Positions 1 through 7,008 of a DNA stretch of 32,291 nt are shown in pieces. Position numbers and translations under genes: made by a program. How positions within the stretch are numbered: the stretch's first letter is position 1; the number at the start of each line of letters is the position of its first letter. Source of the DNA: Eubacterium sp. (lineage in GTDB: Bacteria; Bacillota; Clostridia; Lachnospirales; Lachnospiraceae); contig JAFRGW010000063.1 of assembly GCA_017433615.1 (NCBI GenBank), forward strand, positions 1 through 32,291, in the 5' to 3' direction. The notes beneath the pieces were generated by a model. It was not told the DNA's origin, did not search any database, and saw only the letters and a program-made list of their open reading frames with translations.

Positions 1-201
1 GAGGAGCAGGGGAAGCAGCTGATCAGAATCGACCGTTTCTATCCGTCAAGCAAGCGTTGTTCGGTATGCGGCGCGATCAGGAAAGAGCTGCGACTGGATG
101 AGCGGATCTACATCTGCGGATGCGGCAATTGTATGGACCGGCATGTAAATGCAGCAGTCAATAACCGCGAAGAGGGGCGCAGACTTCTGAAAACAGCATA
201 A
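1..201 (+). CDS. tnpB: TnpB (IS200/IS605 family RNA-guided nuclease), C-terminal part
   Basis: The reading frame is open from the first base of the window and stops at 199-201, giving the last 66 residues of a TnpB protein. A zinc ribbon is visible as CSVC followed by CGCG. After it comes MDRHVNAAVNN, which matches the closing RuvC motif of the family (usually DRDxNAAxN), so the last catalytic Asp is kept. TnpB proteins are RNA-guided DNA nucleases carried by IS200/IS605 elements; their guide RNA overlaps the gene's 3' end and the right end of the element, and such a structure follows here. The N-terminal part lies outside the window, so whether the gene is intact, and whether a TnpA transposase accompanies it, cannot be seen. 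Confidence 0.9.
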   Translation, partial: EEQGKQLIRIDRFYPSSKRCSVCGAIRKELRLDERIYICGCGNCMDRHVNAAVNNREEGRRLLKTA

Positions 202-229
202 GTAGAAGGATAAAGCAGGAACAAGCATA

Positions 230-362
230 CAAAACTGTCCTGAACGGACAGTATAGAAAGAACCGCGGGACACGCGGGGATAGCCTGTTGATACTCACCC
301 CGTCAGGGGTGTTGAGCAGGAAGCCCCCACCTCAACACATCGCGTAGGTGGTGGGAGTATGT
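230..362 (+). ncRNA. IS200/IS605 right end and omegaRNA-like scaffold
   Basis: Four hairpins follow the tnpB stop closely. They are ACTGTCC/GGACAGT at 234-252, CCGCG/CGCGG at 263-277, CACCCC/GGGGTG at 296-311, and CCCCCACCT/AGGTGGTGGG at 324-355. Hairpins in this position are typical of the right end of IS200/IS605 elements and of the TnpB guide RNA scaffold. The string GTGGGAGTATGTCAC at the end resembles GTGGGAGTATATCAC at 3509-3523, suggesting a shared terminal sequence. The exact element boundary is not proven; I place it near 362-366. The guide would be the flanking DNA after that point, which is the start of the aspartokinase remnant. Confidence 0.65.
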
Positions 363-367
363 CACAG

Positions 368-567
368 ATGAAAACAGTGGTTGCAAAATTCGGCGGAACT
401 TCAGTGGCGGATGCCTCCTGTTTCCGGCAGATCCGGACCATTCTGCAGGACAATCCCGAGCGGAAATTCATCATTGTCTCGGCGCCGGAAAACTCAACTT
501 GCTGATCGGCGTGCCCGAAGAGCGGTATGAGGATGCGATCCGGGCGATTTACCGGGCGAGAAGCTGA
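368..567 (+). pseudogene. Aspartokinase remnant with a large internal deletion
   Basis: Translation from ATG 368 gives MKTVVAKFGGTSVADA and continues to FIIVSAPEN, the N-terminal lysine-binding start of the amino acid kinase domain of aspartokinase (KFGGTS motif). The frame then breaks and stops at 503. A different frame from 493 reads LNLL then IGVPEERYEDAIRAIY and stops at 565-567, which matches the C-terminal ACT end of aspartokinases. About 43 codons of the start and 24 of the end remain, while the family is usually about 400-450 residues, so more than 1 kb is missing. An upstream in-frame ATG at 359 lies inside the IS right end. The gene cannot make an active aspartate kinase. Confidence 0.85.
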
Positions 568-640
568 CGGGCAGCGGGCTGCTTTACCGGGCGAGAAGCT
601 GACGGGAAGCGGGCGATTTACCGGGCGGGAAGCTGACGGA
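542..640 (+). repeat. Tandem repeat of the aspartokinase 3' end, three copies
   Basis: The segment TTTACCGGGCGRGAAGCTGA occurs at 548, 583 and 617, with periods of 35 and 34 bases. Copy 1 is the end of the aspartokinase remnant including its stop codon, so the repeat arose by tandem duplication of a gene end. Copy 3 also supplies the stop codon and last codons of the convergent MBL hydrolase gene. Confidence 0.85.
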
Positions 641-1571
641 CGATGATCTGCTGTCCATACGTCGGGATGAGACACCGAATCTCTTCGCCATACTTCGCAT
701 CCAGATAATCCGCAAATTCAGCCGGGTCTGCACTGTTGCGGGCAAAGAGATCCCAGTGTCCCGGAATGACCATGCCAGGCTGCAGTTCTCCCGCGAGATC
801 AACAGCCTCCTGGAATGTCATATTTCCGATGGTGCCGCGCTGGTAGCGGCGGGCATCACGGCCGTTTATGGGAAGAATTGCAGCATCGAAATGACCAAAC
901 TGCCGCAGGCGCGGAAGCATGCCCTCATAGCGCAGGGTATCGCCGGCGTGATAGATCCGGACACCGTTCCCTTCGATGATATACTGCAGGCACGGGTAAT
1001 ATCCGGTTTCCGGATCCTGGTTCAGAAATTCGTGTGCCGCCGGAATGGCGTGGATGCTGACAGTGTTTTTTTGTAAAATACCTGTCTGATCCGGATTCCG
1101 GACGACGGTGTTACCGGTCTGTATGACGGAGGCGGTATCTTTACTCGGTGGAGTGATTACGTTAATATTCGGCAGGGTAATGACATCTCCGTCATTCATC
1201 CCGATCAAACGATCCGGCGCGATGCCGGAAGCTTTCGCGGAAGCCGGGCCGATATGTGCTGCGGGCATTATGAACGCTGCATCCGGACAGGTTCCGGCCC
1301 AGATCTTCCAGGAAGGCCAGTCAATGTGATCAACGTGGTCATGGGTTCCGAGAAATGCCGTGACTCCGCAGACATTTTCCTGCGGCACCGGAGGCGGCGC
1401 AATGCGCGGCCGGTCTGTACTGGCATAATAATCGATTATAAGAATCGTATCCCCCATTTTAATGCAGACACCCATCTGTCCCAGCCACCAAATCGCGGCT
1501 GTGCCGGACGGGGTGTCCGTGTTTTTTATAAGATCTGCGAATGGAACGGCCTGCGGTGTTGTCTTTGCCAT
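618..1571 (-). CDS. UlaG-like metallo-beta-lactamase-fold hydrolase
   Basis: A 317-residue cytoplasmic protein with no signal peptide. The metal-binding motif THDHVDHID gives His77, His79, Asp81 and His82. Later HAGDT and IPGHWD match the remaining ligand regions of the UlaG branch of the MBL superfamily (L-ascorbate-6-phosphate lactonase and relatives). Opening LWxxG-like and IDYY segments also fit that branch. Members hydrolyse cyclic esters or phosphodiesters; the substrate here is unknown, and no ascorbate genes are nearby. The start is supported by AGGAGG eight bases upstream. The last residues (VRQLPAR) are encoded by the tandem repeat, so the native C-terminus may have been altered. 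It lies downstream of the 4Fe-4S gene in the same direction, separated by a terminator. Confidence 0.82.
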   Translation of the reverse strand: MAKTTPQAVPFADLIKNTDTPSGTAAIWWLGQMGVCIKMGDTILIIDYYASTDRPRIAPPPVPQENVCGVTAFLGTHDHVDHIDWPSWKIWAGTCPDAAFIMPAAHIGPASAKASGIAPDRLIGMNDGDVITLPNINVITPPSKDTASVIQTGNTVVRNPDQTGILQKNTVSIHAIPAAHEFLNQDPETGYYPCLQYIIEGNGVRIYHAGDTLRYEGMLPRLRQFGHFDAAILPINGRDARRYQRGTIGNMTFQEAVDLAGELQPGMVIPGHWDLFARNSADPAEFADYLDAKYGEEIRCLIPTYGQQIIVRQLPAR

Positions 1572-1624
1572 ACGGAATACCTCCTGTCATATGCAGTCAT
1601 GCGCTGCTTTTTTTATTATACGGC

Positions 1625-1676
1625 AAAAAAGGTGCTGACGCATCAGGCATTCGATTGCTTCATGCGACAGCACCTT
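1625..1676 (-). terminator. Rho-independent terminator of the 4Fe-4S gene
   Basis: The arms AAGGTGCTG (1629-1637) and CAGCACCTT (1668-1676) are extended inward by CGCAT/ATGCG. On the minus strand the stem is followed by a run of T (A-run 1625-1630 on the plus strand). It lies 28 bases past the stop of the gene starting at 2585. Confidence 0.8.
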
Positions 1677-1703
1677 GCTTTATGCTGCAACACCGTTGCG
1701 GTT

Positions 1704-2585
1704 TCAGTCGAGAATTCTTCCGTCCCGCGAGATGGTCACCACCTGCCAGGGGATAAATTTCCCACTGTTCTTCAATGCAGTTTCCGCAGCGTGCTGCAGT
1801 CCGCCGCAGCAGGGAACTTCCATGCGGACGATGGTCACACTTTTGATATCATTGTTGGCGATAATCGACGTCAGCTTCTCAGAGTAGTCGATTGCATCCA
1901 GCTTCGGGCAGCCGATCAGCGTAACTTTTCCTTTCATGAAATCTTCATGCATATTGGCATAGGCGTAAGCCGTGCAGTCTGCCGCGATCAGCAGTTTCGC
2001 ACCATCAAAGAAGGGTGCCTGAACCGGCACGAGTTTGATCTGGCACGGCCACTGCTGCAGCCGTGAGACGGGCTTTGCATAAACGGCAGCCAAACCTGCA
2101 GCCGGAGCGGCACTGCCGGCAGCCAAACCTGCAGCCGGTGCGGCATTGCCGGCAGCCATCGCCGGAGCGGCACTGCCGCCGTCCATTACCGGTGCTGCGC
2201 TGCTGCCGGCCGCGGGTGTTTCACTGCGGTGGAATGTCATCATCTGTGATCCGGGGCAGCCGCCTGCCGGGTGATTGTGATGTATCTGCTGCTGTACGTC
2301 CATCTTATTATCCTCCGAAATCTGAAAACGGTTTTGTGCCTGTTTTGCCTGCATCTGGCTCGCCTTCACGGCTGCTTCATCATAAGCCGGCGCCTCGCGC
2401 TCTTCGAATGTGATTGCCCCGGTCGGGCAGTTCGGGAGACAGTCCCCGAGTCCGTCGCAGAAGTGCTCCCGTACAAGCTTTGCTTTCCCGTCTATGATAT
2501 CAATCGCGCCTTCGTGACAGGCCTCTGCACACAGGCCGCATCCGTTGCATTTATCCTCATCGATATGAATGATTTGTCTTAACAT
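1704..2585 (-). CDS. Two-[4Fe-4S] ferredoxin-domain protein with Ala/Pro-rich linker
   Basis: A 293-residue protein. Residues 1-65 form a ferredoxin domain with CNGCGLCAEAC and then CDGLGDCLPNCP, enough cysteines for two [4Fe-4S] clusters. Residues about 120-175 are a low-complexity linker with repeats such as GSAAPAAGLAA. The C-terminal domain carries LIAADCTAYAYANMHEDF, LIGCPKLD and VPCCGG, with further cysteines that could bind a cluster or metal. Such proteins are common in Clostridia beside Crp/Fnr regulators and are thought to act in redox or nitrosative-stress electron transfer, but no exact reaction is established. The start has AGGAGG nine bases upstream. It is divergent from the Crp/Fnr gene, with a shared operator between them. 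Confidence 0.8.
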   Translation of the reverse strand: MLRQIIHIDEDKCNGCGLCAEACHEGAIDIIDGKAKLVREHFCDGLGDCLPNCPTGAITFEEREAPAYDEAAVKASQMQAKQAQNRFQISEDNKMDVQQQIHHNHPAGGCPGSQMMTFHRSETPAAGSSAAPVMDGGSAAPAMAAGNAAPAAGLAAGSAAPAAGLAAVYAKPVSRLQQWPCQIKLVPVQAPFFDGAKLLIAADCTAYAYANMHEDFMKGKVTLIGCPKLDAIDYSEKLTSIIANNDIKSVTIVRMEVPCCGGLQHAAETALKNSGKFIPWQVVTISRDGRILD

Positions 2586-2618
2586 TGGAATGTTCCTCCT
2601 TGTTTTTATGAATGCAGT

Positions 2619-2659
2619 ATAGTATGCTTTTTATGATATGTATGTGGTCATAACCACAT
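2619..2659 (-). promoter_or_regulatory. Crp/Fnr-type operator and likely promoter of the 4Fe-4S gene
   Basis: A perfect palindrome, ATGTGGT-CATA-ACCACAT, lies at 2642-2659 between the divergent genes. On the minus strand a -10 box TACTAT lies at 2624-2619, with 17 bases between it and the half-site that sits where a -35 box should be. The predicted transcription start near 2612 puts the operator centre about 38-41 bases upstream, the geometry of class II activation by Crp/Fnr proteins. Confidence 0.6.
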
Positions 2660-2726
2660 TTTGGCAATTTTGTAAGTATATAAACCTGAAAAGACGGAAA
2701 ATCTCCGCCGGAGGATGAAAGACAAA

Positions 2727-3401
2727 ATGGACCAGAAACATTTTAATACTATCCGGCTTTTCCGGAATCTCACAGAAAATGAGATTGATCAGCTGCTGAA
2801 CCTGCTGCAGGCGGAGGAAAAAGATTTCTCCAGAGGAACCTGTATTTTCCACGCAGGGCAGACGACAACGAGGATGGGTCTGGTGCTTGCCGGAAGCGTC
2901 ACAATCGAGAGCAATGACTTGTGGGGGAACCGGACAATCTTAAGTCTGGCAGGAGAAGGCAGTATTTTTGCAGAAACCTATGCACTTCTGGAAAATGAGC
3001 CGATGCTGGTTGATGTCGTGGCAAATGAAGACAGCAGAATCCTGATGCTGAATGCAGGCAGACAGGAGATGCAATTGCATGGCGGCGAATCCTGGATGAT
3101 GAAATACATGGCAAATTTTCTCGCGATTTCTGCGCAGAAGAATCTGAATCTGTCCGGCCGCAGCTTTCACACGGCGCCGAAGACCATCCGCGGCAGGGTC
3201 ATGTCATATCTGAATGCTGTCGCACTGAAGCAACAATGCAGTTCCTTTACGATTCCCTTCGACCGGCAGCAGCTGGCGGATTATCTCAATCTGGACCGCA
3301 GCGCGCTGTCCAAAGAACTAGGGAAGATGCAGCGGGAAGGACTGATTACGGTCAGGAAGAATCATTTTGTACTGCATCAAAGTACGGTGGAAGTACGCTG
3401 A
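2727..3401 (+). CDS. Crp/Fnr family transcriptional regulator
   Basis: About 224 residues. The N-terminal half is a cyclic-nucleotide-binding-type beta barrel (FSRGTCIFHAGQTTTRMGLV, then GEGSIFAETYAL). The C-terminal half is the family's winged helix with FTIPFDRQQLADYLNLDRSA and SALSKELGKMQREGLI, the recognition helix region. No N-terminal cysteine cluster like that of FNR is present, so oxygen sensing by an Fe-S cluster is unlikely. ATG 2727 is preferred; an in-frame ATG at 2715 directly abuts the GGAGG at 2710-2714 and leaves no spacing. It probably controls the divergent 4Fe-4S gene, and perhaps itself, through the palindrome at 2642-2659. Confidence 0.85.
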   Translation: MDQKHFNTIRLFRNLTENEIDQLLNLLQAEEKDFSRGTCIFHAGQTTTRMGLVLAGSVTIESNDLWGNRTILSLAGEGSIFAETYALLENEPMLVDVVANEDSRILMLNAGRQEMQLHGGESWMMKYMANFLAISAQKNLNLSGRSFHTAPKTIRGRVMSYLNAVALKQQCSSFTIPFDRQQLADYLNLDRSALSKELGKMQREGLITVRKNHFVLHQSTVEVR

Positions 3402-3408
3402 CAGAGTT

Positions 3409-3523
3409 CAACGCAGATGGGGAGTCTCCCGCCTCTATAGGCGGCAGGTATTGTATTAAACGCAACGCAGATGGAGGAGTCCCCGCCTCTGCAGAAGGTG
3501 GGAGTATATCACCAAAATATGGA
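3409..3523 (+). repeat. Two tandem copies of an IS605-end-like palindromic repeat
   Basis: CAACGCAGATGG begins at 3409 and again at 3463 (period 54). Each copy goes on with AGTCTCCCGCCTCT or AGTCCCCGCCTCT and an inverted arm. The second copy ends in AAGGTGGGAGTATATCACC, close to the end of the TnpB element (AGGTGGTGGGAGTATGTCAC at 346-365). A diverged relative lies at 14552-14590 (AACGCAG...AGTCCCCCGCC...GGTGCGGGACT). These look like solo right-end remnants of IS200/IS605-type elements, or a small non-autonomous repeat derived from them. Confidence 0.55.
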
Positions 3524-3532
3524 GCATAAAAT

Positions 3533-3703
3533 ATGAATTGCGATGATTGTCTCTACTATGAATTTGATGAGGATTATGAAGAATACGTCTGCACGGCCTA
3601 TATGGATGAGGATGATTACGCGCGTCTGCTCCAGGGCGGATACAAAAGCTGTCCCTTTTGGCGGAATGGAGATGAGTATGCAGTCGTGCGGCACCAGATG
3701 TGA
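3533..3703 (+). CDS. DUF6472-like small protein (56 residues)
   Basis: The protein starts MNCDDCLYYEFDEDYEEYVC and ends with CPFWRNGDEYAVVRHQM. It has a CxxC pair near the start, another Cys at 20 and one at 40, and is very acidic, all hallmarks of a small protein family conserved in Clostridia (DUF6472 as I recall it). Four cysteines could bind a metal, which is inference. GGAG lies eight bases upstream of the start. It stands alone between the repeat at 3409 and the ABC exporter gene and has no known function. Confidence 0.75.
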   Translation: MNCDDCLYYEFDEDYEEYVCTAYMDEDDYARLLQGGYKSCPFWRNGDEYAVVRHQM

Positions 3704-3797
3704 GCATCGGTTGTAATGGGGCTGATCATGATATGCAGGGGATCAGATCCCGGGTTGGCTCCTGATAAGGAAGTTTGCAGGAAAAGGAGGTAGCAGC

Positions 3798-5846
3798 ATG
3801 CCGCCACGCGGAGGTCCGGGAGGTTTTGGACCGGGAGAAAAATATCTGACAGAGGAGGAGAAGGCAAATCAGCCGAAGGTGACAAAGGAACTGCTGGTGC
3901 GGGTGTTCTCGTACCTGAAGCCGTATAAGAAACAGCTTCTGCTGGCAGTCCTGTGTATCGCGGCGTCTTCCATCCTGACACTGATGCCGTCGATTCTGAC
4001 GGGACGCATGATCGATGAGGGACTGATCGGCCGGGATCTGCACAGACTGATTGTGCTGATCATTGCGTCGCTGGCCGTCACGGCCGCGTCCAATCTGATC
4101 GGCGTTGCTGAGAGCTATCTGAATACATGGATTGCCCAGCACATCACATTTGACATGCGCAATGCGATGTACCGGCATCTGCAGCGGATGTCGCAGCGCT
4201 TTTTCACGACAAATAACCAGGGCGAAATCATCACGCGCATGACGAGCGATATTTCCGGCGTCGAGCAGGTGATCGCAAATACATTTACGAGTATTCTGTC
4301 CAATGCAATAACGCTGATTGCGGCGCTGATTGCCATGTACCAGAAGAACTGGATTCTCGCGACAGTCGGCATTGTGATTGTGCCGTTATTTACGCTGCCA
4401 ACACGCCGCGCGGGAAAAACGCGCTGGATGATTACGAACGAGGCACAGGCCTGCAACGATGAGATCAACGGCATTTTAAATGAGACGATGTCTGTCAGCG
4501 GCCAGCTGCTGGTAAAGTTGTTTTGCAAAGAGGATTACGAGTACGGAAAATATGAGGAAGTCAACAACCGGATGGTGAAACTCAACATCCGCGAGCAGAT
4601 GGCTGGCCGCTGGTTCCGTGTGGTCCTCTCGACCATTACGAGTGTCGGGCCGATGCTGCTGTATCTGGTGGGCGGCATTCTGATGATCCGCCGGGGCGCA
4701 GATCTTACGGTCGGTGACATCACCGTGCTGGTCGCTTTGTTGTCCCGCATGTACGGACCGGTCAATTCGCTGCTCAATATCCAGGTTGACTGGATCCGTT
4801 CTATGGCGTTGTTTTCACGCATTTTCAATTATTTCGACATGCCGGTCGAGGTGGAAAATGCTCCGGATGCGATCGTACGGACGCCGGAAGAGACAAAGGG
4901 CGGCGTGGAATTTCAGCATGTCGGATTCTCTTATTCGGAGGAGCGGAAGATTCTGGATGACATCAGTTTCCGCCTGGAGCCGGGGCATTCTGTGGCAATC
5001 GTGGGTCCGTCAGGCTCCGGCAAGAGCACCATCGTCAACCTGATTCCGCGCCTGTACGATGTGCAGGCGGGCGCGGTTCTATTTGACGGCATCGATGTGC
5101 GGAAACTGGATCTGCACTGGCTTCGCAGTTCCATCGGCGTCGTGACGCAGGAGACCTACCTGTTCAACGGCTCGATCCGCGACAATCTGCTGTATGTGAA
5201 GCCGGATGCGACCGAAGAAGAGCTGCGCGATGCCTGTGACAAGGCAAATGTGCTGGATTTCATTGAGGCGCAGGAAAACGGATTTGACACGATGGTCGGC
5301 AACCGCGGCCTGAAGCTGTCCGGCGGCGAGAAACAGCGCATTTCGATCGCGCGTGTTCTGCTGGCAAAGCCGGCGCTTTTGATCTTCGACGAGGCGACGG
5401 CTTCGCTGGACTCCATTTCCGAGGCGAAGATTCAGGCGGCGATCGACCCGCTCGTCACGTCCTGCACCAGTATTCTGATTGCGCACCGGCTGTCAACTAT
5501 TCTTGCAGCCGATGAGATCATCGTCGTTAAGAACGGCCGAATCGAAGAGCGCGGCACGCACAGCGAACTTGTGGGCGCCGGCGGCGTTTACACTGAGCTC
5601 TACGAGACGCAGTTCAAGCCGGGCCTGGCTGCGGAAAAAGACGCCGTGGAGACAGACAGCGGAAATCATGCAGGAGCCGGAGACAAGAAACGCGAAGCCA
5701 TTGACGGACTTGACTATGATCCGGAAAATGTCTTCGACTGGGAGATGCCCGAGCCGGAGGAACGCGAGCTGGAGGCGCGGCGCAGAGCAGACGAAGAGCG
5801 CAGGCAGATTATGGATGAAGTGCTGCAGTATTTCCGGTATCCGTAA
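3798..5846 (+). CDS. ABC exporter, fused permease and ATPase (multidrug/lipid type)
   Basis: A 682-residue half-transporter of the ABCB/MsbA type that would work as a homodimer, or as half of a heterodimer, in the membrane. A Gly/Pro-rich N-terminus (MPPRGGPGGFGPG) precedes a six-helix membrane domain (about 30-320). The ATPase domain (about 370-600) shows Walker A GPSGSGKST near 402, signature LSGGEKQR near 507, Walker B LLIFDEATASLD near 527 and the H-loop IAHRLST near 561. All catalytic residues are kept (Glu after the Walker B Asp), so both sites of a homodimer should be active. Residues after 600 form a charged, helical tail rich in Glu and Arg, longer than usual. GGAGG lies eight bases before the start. 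The substrate is unknown; often such genes occur in pairs, but no partner is present here. Confidence 0.9.
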   Translation: MPPRGGPGGFGPGEKYLTEEEKANQPKVTKELLVRVFSYLKPYKKQLLLAVLCIAASSILTLMPSILTGRMIDEGLIGRDLHRLIVLIIASLAVTAASNLIGVAESYLNTWIAQHITFDMRNAMYRHLQRMSQRFFTTNNQGEIITRMTSDISGVEQVIANTFTSILSNAITLIAALIAMYQKNWILATVGIVIVPLFTLPTRRAGKTRWMITNEAQACNDEINGILNETMSVSGQLLVKLFCKEDYEYGKYEEVNNRMVKLNIREQMAGRWFRVVLSTITSVGPMLLYLVGGILMIRRGADLTVGDITVLVALLSRMYGPVNSLLNIQVDWIRSMALFSRIFNYFDMPVEVENAPDAIVRTPEETKGGVEFQHVGFSYSEERKILDDISFRLEPGHSVAIVGPSGSGKSTIVNLIPRLYDVQAGAVLFDGIDVRKLDLHWLRSSIGVVTQETYLFNGSIRDNLLYVKPDATEEELRDACDKANVLDFIEAQENGFDTMVGNRGLKLSGGEKQRISIARVLLAKPALLIFDEATASLDSISEAKIQAAIDPLVTSCTSILIAHRLSTILAADEIIVVKNGRIEERGTHSELVGAGGVYTELYETQFKPGLAAEKDAVETDSGNHAGAGDKKREAIDGLDYDPENVFDWEMPEPEERELEARRRADEERRQIMDEVLQYFRYP

Positions 5847-5878
5847 GAAACTGCGCAGTATCGGTATCCGTTAGAATA
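5823..5878 (+). repeat. Duplicated 3' end of the ABC exporter gene
   Basis: The stretch from 5823 (CTGCAGTATTTCCGGTATCC, then GTAAGAAA) recurs directly after itself at 5851 (CTGCGCAGTATCGGTATCCG, then TTAGAATA). The copies are about 28 bases each with a few differences. The first contains the stop codon at 5844-5846, so the repeat is a gene-end duplication like that at 542-640. Confidence 0.7.
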
Positions 5879-5977
5879 CGGAAGCCCGGCATGTGGGAGA
5901 TTGACAGGAAGGTATGGATGCTGCACAATCAAACGAATGATGATATATCAGAAGAGACATGAAGGAGAAGCACTACA

Positions 5978-6820
5978 ATGATATGTTTTTTTGATATTGA
6001 CGGCACGCTGGTCGGATTCGGCAAAATGGAACTGCTGCCGTCGACGCAGAGTGCACTCACAGAGGCAAAAAAAGCCGGCCATCAGCTGTTTATCTGCACC
6101 GGGAGGAGTGTGACACAGATCCCGGGCTGGTTAAACAATCAGGATGTTTTTGACGGAATTGTGGCATCCGCGGGTGCGGATATTTTCTACCATGGGAAGG
6201 AAATCTTCCTGCAGCCCATTGCGGAGGACATCGTCCGGCAGTCCGCACAGTTGTTCCTTGAAAATGAGATTCCCTTCATTTTGCAGGGGAGAAAGCAGAA
6301 TTACGTTGCGAAGCGGTTTTACCGGGGGCTGATTGAATCACTCGCCGCGAAAGGACCCTTTCCGCTTGAAGCAGTGGAGAAACTGTTCGGCGGATGCGTG
6401 CAGACCGGAGATGATCCCGCATCTGAAATTGCTGCAGCGGACGACGGGGTTCTGAGTATGTTGTATGAGCGTTCCCCGTTCGATCACGAAACCATGCGCG
6501 AAAAGCTCGGGTCCGCACTCAAAGTCAACCCGTCCAGTTTCAACAAACCGGATCCATACAGCGGAGAGATCACACAGGCAGGAATTACAAAGGCAACCGG
6601 CATTCAGACCGTGATGAATTACCTGGGCGTGCCGCGTGAAGAGACCGCGGCGTTCGGAGACGGACACAATGATATCGAGATGCTTACATTTGCGGGTACC
6701 GGCGTGGCGATGGGGGATTCGCCTGACGCTGTAAAGGCCAGCGCAGACATCGTCGCAGAGCCGCTGGAAGCTGACGGCCTGTATCTGGCAATGAAGCAGA
6801 TGAAGCTGTTGGACGCGTAA
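5978..6820 (+). CDS. Cof-type HAD-IIB phosphatase
   Basis: A 280-residue cytosolic HAD-superfamily hydrolase. Motif I is FFDIDGTLVG with the nucleophile Asp near the start. Motif II is ICTGRS, and motif IV is FGDGHNDIEML followed by GVAMGDSPDAVKASADIV, typical of the Cof/YidA/YwpJ branch (C2B cap), which dephosphorylates sugar phosphates and similar small phosphorylated metabolites. The specific substrate cannot be read from sequence. The start follows a GAAGGAG site. It lies 131 bases after the ABC exporter and upstream of nicotinate phosphoribosyltransferase; co-transcription is possible but not shown. Confidence 0.87.
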   Translation: MICFFDIDGTLVGFGKMELLPSTQSALTEAKKAGHQLFICTGRSVTQIPGWLNNQDVFDGIVASAGADIFYHGKEIFLQPIAEDIVRQSAQLFLENEIPFILQGRKQNYVAKRFYRGLIESLAAKGPFPLEAVEKLFGGCVQTGDDPASEIAAADDGVLSMLYERSPFDHETMREKLGSALKVNPSSFNKPDPYSGEITQAGITKATGIQTVMNYLGVPREETAAFGDGHNDIEMLTFAGTGVAMGDSPDAVKASADIVAEPLEADGLYLAMKQMKLLDA

Positions 6821-6951
6821 GATGAATAAAGTCAGGAACCTGACAGGCGGCTGAGCGCAAATGTTTACACTGCCGTTGCGTTAAAGACAGGGGTTTGAGA
6901 AAATTGTGCGAGAGCAGGTGCTTTTTTCTCAGAAATAAGTTAATATAGAGA

Positions 6952-6972
6952 ACAAGCATGTGAAATGCTTGT
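6952..6972. promoter_or_regulatory. Inverted repeat upstream of the nicotinate phosphoribosyltransferase gene
   Basis: ACAAGCAT-GTGAA-ATGCTTGT is a perfect 8-base inverted repeat 36 bases upstream of the start at 7009. A TAATAT sequence just before it (6941-6946) could be a -10 box. It may be an operator or a leader hairpin. I cannot name the regulator; a NAD-pathway repressor such as NiaR is possible but I do not recognise its consensus here. Confidence 0.4.
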
Positions 6973-7008
6973 GAAAAGAATCACTTCAAACAGAAAGAGA
7001 GAAGAATC

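Noticed and set aside
618-1571. Ascorbate-6-phosphate lactonase as a firm name for the UlaG-like gene
   Set aside because: The fold and motifs fit, but no ascorbate transport or pathway genes are near, so the exact substrate is not supported.
3409-3523. CRISPR-like short repeat pair
   Set aside because: There are only two copies, with uneven spacing and internal palindromes typical of mobile element ends; no cas gene is near.
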